Shown here: in pieces, positions 58,547-64,000 of the stretch
Position numbering within the stretch: position 1 is the first letter of the stretch
Layout: every line of letters starts with the position of its first letter
Assembly: GCF_036711975.1 (NCBI RefSeq)
Contig: NC_091967.1
Span: forward strand, 6,200,001-6,264,000
DNA: 64,000 bases
Reading direction: 5' to 3'
Source: Onthophagus taurus
Taxonomy: Eukaryota > Arthropoda > Insecta > Coleoptera > Scarabaeidae
Made by a program: the position numbers and the translations under genes
Notes under the pieces: model-generated
Database searches by the model: none
The model's input: only the letters and a program-made list of their open reading frames with translations
What the model was told of the DNA's origin: nothing

Positions 58547-61500
58547 GTAAGTTCATTTCGGCGCGAATCGAAGCGATCCTTTATCGCGAAAGAATTCATA
58601 GAAATTTTTAAAGCGTTAAAATTACTCCTTTGTTCCTCAAAATTAAAATTTGTGTTCGCTGCTGATAAGGTATTAATTTATTTTTTCGTTTTCGTAATTT
58701 AAGGCGCAAATCTAATACCAGGAAGGGACCGAATAAATTGAAATGTATTTGCGTTGCTCTCCTGAGTCAAATTCAATTCTATTCCTGAGGAAAGAGCTTC
58801 GTCCAGCAACCGGACCATTTTGCGCACTCAAAGTCCACTTCAATGCGTATTCATTATAATATAATTTATGTTATCTGCGTTTATTGCTAAAGTTAAATTT
58901 ATAATGGAGTCTAAAATTGGTTCTATTTTGTTGTTTTAAAATTGAAGTATAAAACAAAAATTAGAGGATAATTAACATCTTTGATAAATTAGCTTAGTAC
59001 CTAATTAAAACTACTAAGATCATGCTTGATTAAGGTAAAGGAACAAGGCATATCCTGGATTTGAGCGAAACGAGATTCCTCGTAATTTCGTATTCCCGGA
59101 GAAACGAGCTCGACGTTCTAGATTCGTACCGACCCTAAACTGCAAGATCGTTATAAGACGGCATTACAGGTATTAGGCATTGTATAATAGCATTTGCTCG
59201 GTGCAACTCGTACGAATTGGAGGAATCTTCCTGCTTCTTTTCGCCTCAACTGCGCCGCTTATTTGACGTCTGTCCAGAACAAAATTGAATAAAGGAGTAC
59301 CCGTCCCCGGACGGGGGCAATAACTCCAGCTGAAATAAATAAAATCTTCGAACGCGAGTAACTTCGCATCTCCAGAGAAGTATTTTAATGCGAAGTGATT
59401 TACATAAACATCTTATGCAAATTAGAGCCACCAAAGTTTTTGGTGGTTTAAAGAAATTCGCGATGTTTTAAATTCTTCGAGGAGTTTTTATTCGTTGTAA
59501 TTTTCCCGGTTGGTTGAGTATAAATATCCTATGTGTTATCTCCGAGGTAATACATTCGGTTTTTATCACCCAGATAAAAACAGCGAAAATACAAGAGGGT
59601 ATCGGAGAAATCACGGCTTCCCCGCACACTAACCGACACACGTTTTGTCCTTTTAAAAAGAACAAACATGCTTTTTCCGCTTTTCTACTCTGGCAGTAAA
59701 TCAAAGTTTTTACGACAAGTTACACGTCGCTCGGATATAATACAGTTTGTCAACTTTGCACGGCAGCACCGAAGCGAATGGAGGGATAAAGGGCCTTTCA
59801 GAACACGTGATGGTGTAATCCGTTTATTAATTTAGGGGATTGAAACCGAAGATGTTTCGTCATCCTTGCGGATATCTTCCTATTACCTTTGAGGAATGTG
59901 ACTGAAATTAGAGGAAGAATTTAATTAATCGTAAACCGAGACAACAAAACCACCACATTATTACACAACACAATATGGAATAATTTAATTATAACCCCAT
60001 TAATTTTCAAAAAAGTTGACTTAACGATTTCGATTTTTAAATCAAAACTAGATATTTTGATTTCTACCGTTTTAGATTCAATCTTGTGATTTATCCTGCA
60101 TGTTGGTAAAAATCCGGACATGAAACGCATTCGTTTTGGTTGGTTAGTCAGGGATTTGCACGCTCGAGCTACGGCTCCCAGCCAATTTGCTGTTGCGGTG
60201 ACAGATAGGGTTTTTCTCCTCATTAGAGGAACAAAAATGGATAATCCATTAAACCCACACGTTTACAAATAGCTCAACGTTGGTATTAAGGTGATTACAG
60301 CAAATTAAAAAGTTTAACACCGAATCATAAAGTTATGTAAAAAAATAAATTGTAATATTCTCAAATTACTTCTAAGCTCTGATATGACTCGATTGGTAAA
60401 TTTCAATCAAACGCAATGGATCAGAAACTTATCTACAACATTAAACACCAGTATAGAAGCACCCACTTTGGCAATATACGCCACAAGAGGCGTCAGTTCA
60501 AGGGCGAAACTCTGTATCAAAGCTACATCAATCCTATCATTTACGCTAGTTTAACATTGATGGAAACGGTTCCGTGATATCCGACATAAGATTGATATTT
60601 GAATTTAATCCAAATATCAATTTAAATTTTAAAGCTATTAAGTTACATTTGAGAAATTAATGCATTTATCATGTAGCAGAGACAATGTGAATCCATTATA
60701 TCTAGTTTAATATATACAACTGAGTTACTGTCAACACGTCAAAACAGCAGATGGAACTTATTGATTCAAAATTGTCATGTTTTGGTTCTATTTACATCGC
60801 ATTAATTTACCATAAAATTATGAATGTATAAAAAAAATTGTTCTTTTTTAAAGTTTTGTTGAAAGTGTCGAAGATTAACTCCGTAACATCGAGTTATAAC
60901 ACCCCGCTAAGTTTCAAATAGTTTTTAACATCAACTTTATAAGCGATTCGAAGTTAAAAGCACTTTGAAAAGTTATCTTTTAAATGAGTTTGGTTATGAT
61001 TTCAAATTTTAATGATGTTTTACCCATTTTTTTCCTTTGGTAAAAGAAGTAATTCTTCTAAATATTGAACTAATTCATCAGTTAGCTGAAGTAAGAAGTT
61101 GTACATTCTTGTGAATTCGGCGGTAAAACCACTAAAAGTTTATCGCTGGAAGCGAACGAATCCAACGACGAGAAGATTCATTTATCAAGAACCTTAGCGG
61201 ATCAATTGGGAAAATTGCGCTGTTGAACTGATCCGAACGAACCAATATACGACCGTGTACGAGGTTATAACCTTAGGTCCTCGTAACTTGTATCACTGAC
61301 ACAGGGAAGGTTTCAATGTACGTAATTTAGTCCTACTAAACTAGAAATTAGTTTCGAAAAGTATTAAATTTGTAGCACGTAGTAATCGTTAAATACTCAT
61401 AATCCTCGTAATATAGGAAATGATAACCGGAAGGATTCAATAAGCTTAGATTTATAGAAGATAATTAATACGGTTTTGGTTCATTAATTAAATAAATGTG

Positions 61501-61797
61501 AATAAGTAAAGGAGTTTCCTGCATCATCCTAGTCAGCGTTCATGGTTGGCTTATCTATAAATTTGTTGGTTAATCAGCATTAAACTAGGAAATTTTAAAC
61601 TTATTACGACAGGTAAGCATCTATATTTTAAAAGGAAATATAATTTGGTGTTACATATTGCATTTTTAACGTACAATTTTGAAATGAAATATTATTTATT
61701 GATTTAATAATTTTCCATTTTGTACTTTTTTCTCTTCGAAATGCAATTTTTTAAGCAACCACGCGGTCTGGAATTTCCTATACGTCTTTACAAATTG

Positions 61798-63140
61798 CAC
61801 CATCATCATCATCAACTGCTGAACATAGTTCTACATCTTTCTATCCTTCGCGCTTTATATCCAATTTGATGTTATTCTTTTTATATACTTTACTCTTAGT
61901 CCATAGTCTCTTTCTCCATCTTCCACCTTTCAAACGGGCCACGTGCCCCTCCCAATTTCATTTGGTAATTTGAGGTATTTTTGATAACTGGAAAATGTTT
62001 AGACAAATTGGTAAATTACTTTTGAAGATATACTTCAGTTTGCCATAGGTTGCCTATGCAAGATTTATTCTTCCCTTCAATGCGGTTCTCTGATTTTCTC
62101 TCGAAACCTTTATTTCGTGCCCAAGGTGTATATACTTTTCTACGAGTTCCACCTCGTTATCTTCAATGCCGATTTTTCACTAGGAACTGCATGTAGTAGC
62201 TACATGTAATGGTCAATACACAAGTTGACCTTCACGTCTATTTGCCCATTGACCAACCTCCTCCTAGAATCTCAAGGTTAAGATTACGCAGTCTGACCGT
62301 GAGGTACCAGGACGAGGTTCGTCAATCAGCAAATACCTGATACTACTGTACCAATACCACCATCATGTATTTTGGTTTGGGTGTGTTGATTTTGAGCCCA
62401 GGCAAGAAGTAGCTACGACCGATACCATGGTCGGCAAAGAACAAATACGTTGATCAGGGTAAACGGTCAGAAATAATTCAGGAACAATTTTTCTATAAAA
62501 TGCTTATTACAGTTTTTACATTTTTCAATTTTTGACTTAGCTTAGTTCTAGAACATGTAAGTTTATTCTAAATTTAATTTAACTTTATTTTTAATTTAAA
62601 TATAAATTTTTTATAGTTGTTTAAAAAATTTTGCTCTAAAGAAGGTTGGATTAACAACCGAAATATAAGCATTCTATAGAAAAATTGTTCCTGTATTTTT
62701 GATCAATGTATTTGGATTTTGAGCCCCACACTGACACATGCTCGGAAAAAGCATGCAGCATTATGTCTATCTTCTTAAGATTCCCAATCGAGTTTTTTAC
62801 ATGCTTTTCCAGTATCATAATCATGTCGTATTCCTTTGCTCACGTGGAGTAGATCCGTGCTTTCACGCAGCACTGAGTTGGACGCATTTCTGTATATATT
62901 GTTAGCTTCTTATACTTTATCAAATACTTTATGGAAATCCACAAAAATCATAACAAGCGGCCTATCGTACTCATTGCCTTTTTCGTTCGTTCCAAATCCT
63001 CCCTTTGGCAATGCCATTTTTTGGAGTAAATATTTCGTTTCCTATGTTGTTTTCATCGTTTTGACTTGTGAATAGCCTTTTGTAGAAGTCTTTAGCTACC
63101 TTAGTGATTCTGTTAAGTATCCATTCCAGGTGAGTACTTG
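61798..63140 (-). mobile_element. Decayed RTE/CR1-like LINE on the minus strand
   Basis: Minus-strand pieces appear in the right order: IFVDFHKVFDKV near 62960-62915 (RT motif like FxDFxKAFD), GLKINTPKPKYM near 62400-62360 (like GLKINxxKTK), VEKYIHLGHEIKVSRENQ near 62155-62095 (like YLGxxI) and a GRWRKR-like C-terminus near 61935. It finishes in a GATGATGATG microsatellite at about 61798-61812, a typical 3' tail. Several in-frame stops and gaps show it is dead. Confidence 0.7.
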
Positions 63141-63149
63141 TTTAACAGA

Positions 63150-64000
63150 TCTTGCTTTTAGGTTATTCTGGAGAACTACAATTGGTGTGGTGTATTTGGG
63201 ACTGCAAATTATCTACTGAAACCGCCTTTTCTTGCTGGTGTATCCAGCAAAAGAAATCCGTGACGTTACAGGAGGATCTATTTTTTGATCAGGTTGTTGC
63301 CACTAGTTTGGGGCCTTCGCAGTGGTATCAAGAGAGAATGAAAGAACAAACTTAGGTGATAACGCAAATATTCTGAAATTGTCACTGGAGATAAGCCAAT
63401 CATATTAATTTAACACTTTAACTTTCTATGAACATATGATATAATTTAAAAATATTTTGTTATTTAATATTTTTTTATTTGTAATTTGAGTTGCATAATT
63501 TCATTGCTTTACTAAGACATTTCAAAGAGTTTGTGGGAGCAATTCCGCACGAAGGAAATTCGTTTAATTGTAAAGATAGGGTCCACGTTTATGTTTACGT
63601 CGCGTTGGCCGTAAACGTCAGGTTGATTCTGTTAAAATAATCAGGACTAAACCAAGGCAAAAGGGGGTCGCCGACGGATTCACCGAAAACAAGCGTATTT
63701 CAACCGTTTTGTATGCTACTGAAACTGGGTAGATAGGGTAGGCCTGGGAAGGCTGCATCGATCGCCCCGAGCGAACCAGCATTCGGCGGCTACATAGCAG
63801 TTTGGCGAGTAGATCGTGACTGGCTCATCCGAACGGTACGGGTCTATGAGTCCTCCCAAAAATCCCTGTGACCCCACTGGTACCTTATCAATTCGCTATT
63901 GACGCTGAACGGATACGAAGTCGTCGACTCGATTTCGATCTGGTGATTCCTGCCTGGACTTAAACCGCAAAGAAATTTAACTTTTAACTTTATAAGATAA
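63150..64000. other. Right edge of window
   Basis: An AT-rich stretch to about 63530, then a balanced-composition block (63540-63960) with no long frame on either strand. I cannot assign it; it might be a promoter/5' UTR or a repeat. Confidence 0.3.

Larger units (their letters stand above)
54300..61790. other. Intergenic region downstream of hemolectin
   Basis: No complete gene recognised. AT-rich stretches alternate with more balanced blocks at about 54.43-55.21 kb, 55.4-55.9 kb and 57.85-60.2 kb. The last block includes the candidate 5' exon ending at 58546. A 67-codon frame at 57870-58073 matches nothing I know. Confidence 0.5.

Overview
This is an AT-rich insect nuclear window. The gene set (hemolectin/hemocytin, alpha-catulin, IFT20, a sulfatase, a Cosmc-like protein), the compact GT-AG introns of 50-80 bp, the eukaryotic tRNA-Gly and the decayed LINE and Penelope-like retroelements all fit an arthropod. 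A beetle is my best guess from the general look of genes and repeats, but the order is not proven by the sequence.

Layout. (1) 675-23870, plus strand: a complete 12-exon alpha-catulin gene (750 aa). Its 13.9-kb first intron holds retroelement scars, a minisatellite, a hairpin-rich element, a tRNA-Gly(GCC) on the minus strand and a candidate second first exon at 8890-8937. (2) 24.2-28.2 kb: AT-rich intergenic DNA with one LINE fragment. (3) 28315-32888, plus: an 8-exon arylsulfatase B-like gene (608 aa) with a signal peptide, an intact sulfatase active site and a C-terminal membrane anchor. (4) 33863-33170, minus: IFT20 (130 aa, 3 exons). (5) 34070-37012, plus: a C1GALT1C1/Cosmc-like GT31-family protein (380 aa, 4 exons), head to head with IFT20 across 206 bp that contain an RFX X-box-like site. 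(6) 37495-54209, plus: a complete hemolectin-like clotting protein, which I resolve into 47 exons and 3903 aa: five VWD modules, two F5/8C domains, EGF, mucin WxxW, chitin-binding, LDLa and C-terminal cystine-knot domains. (7) 54.3-64 kb: no complete gene seen. It has a GC-richer block of unknown origin, a candidate 5' exon near 58.55 kb and a decayed LINE on the minus strand at 61.8-63.1 kb.

How the genes relate. They do not form one pathway. Hemolectin (secreted), the sulfatase (lysosomal or cell surface) and the Cosmc-like chaperone (ER, mucin-type O-glycosylation) all act in or through the secretory pathway. IFT20 is ciliary and alpha-catulin is a cytoskeletal scaffold. All exon boundaries were placed by hand from splice signals, continuous reading phase and family resemblance; every gene closes in frame with no leftover base.
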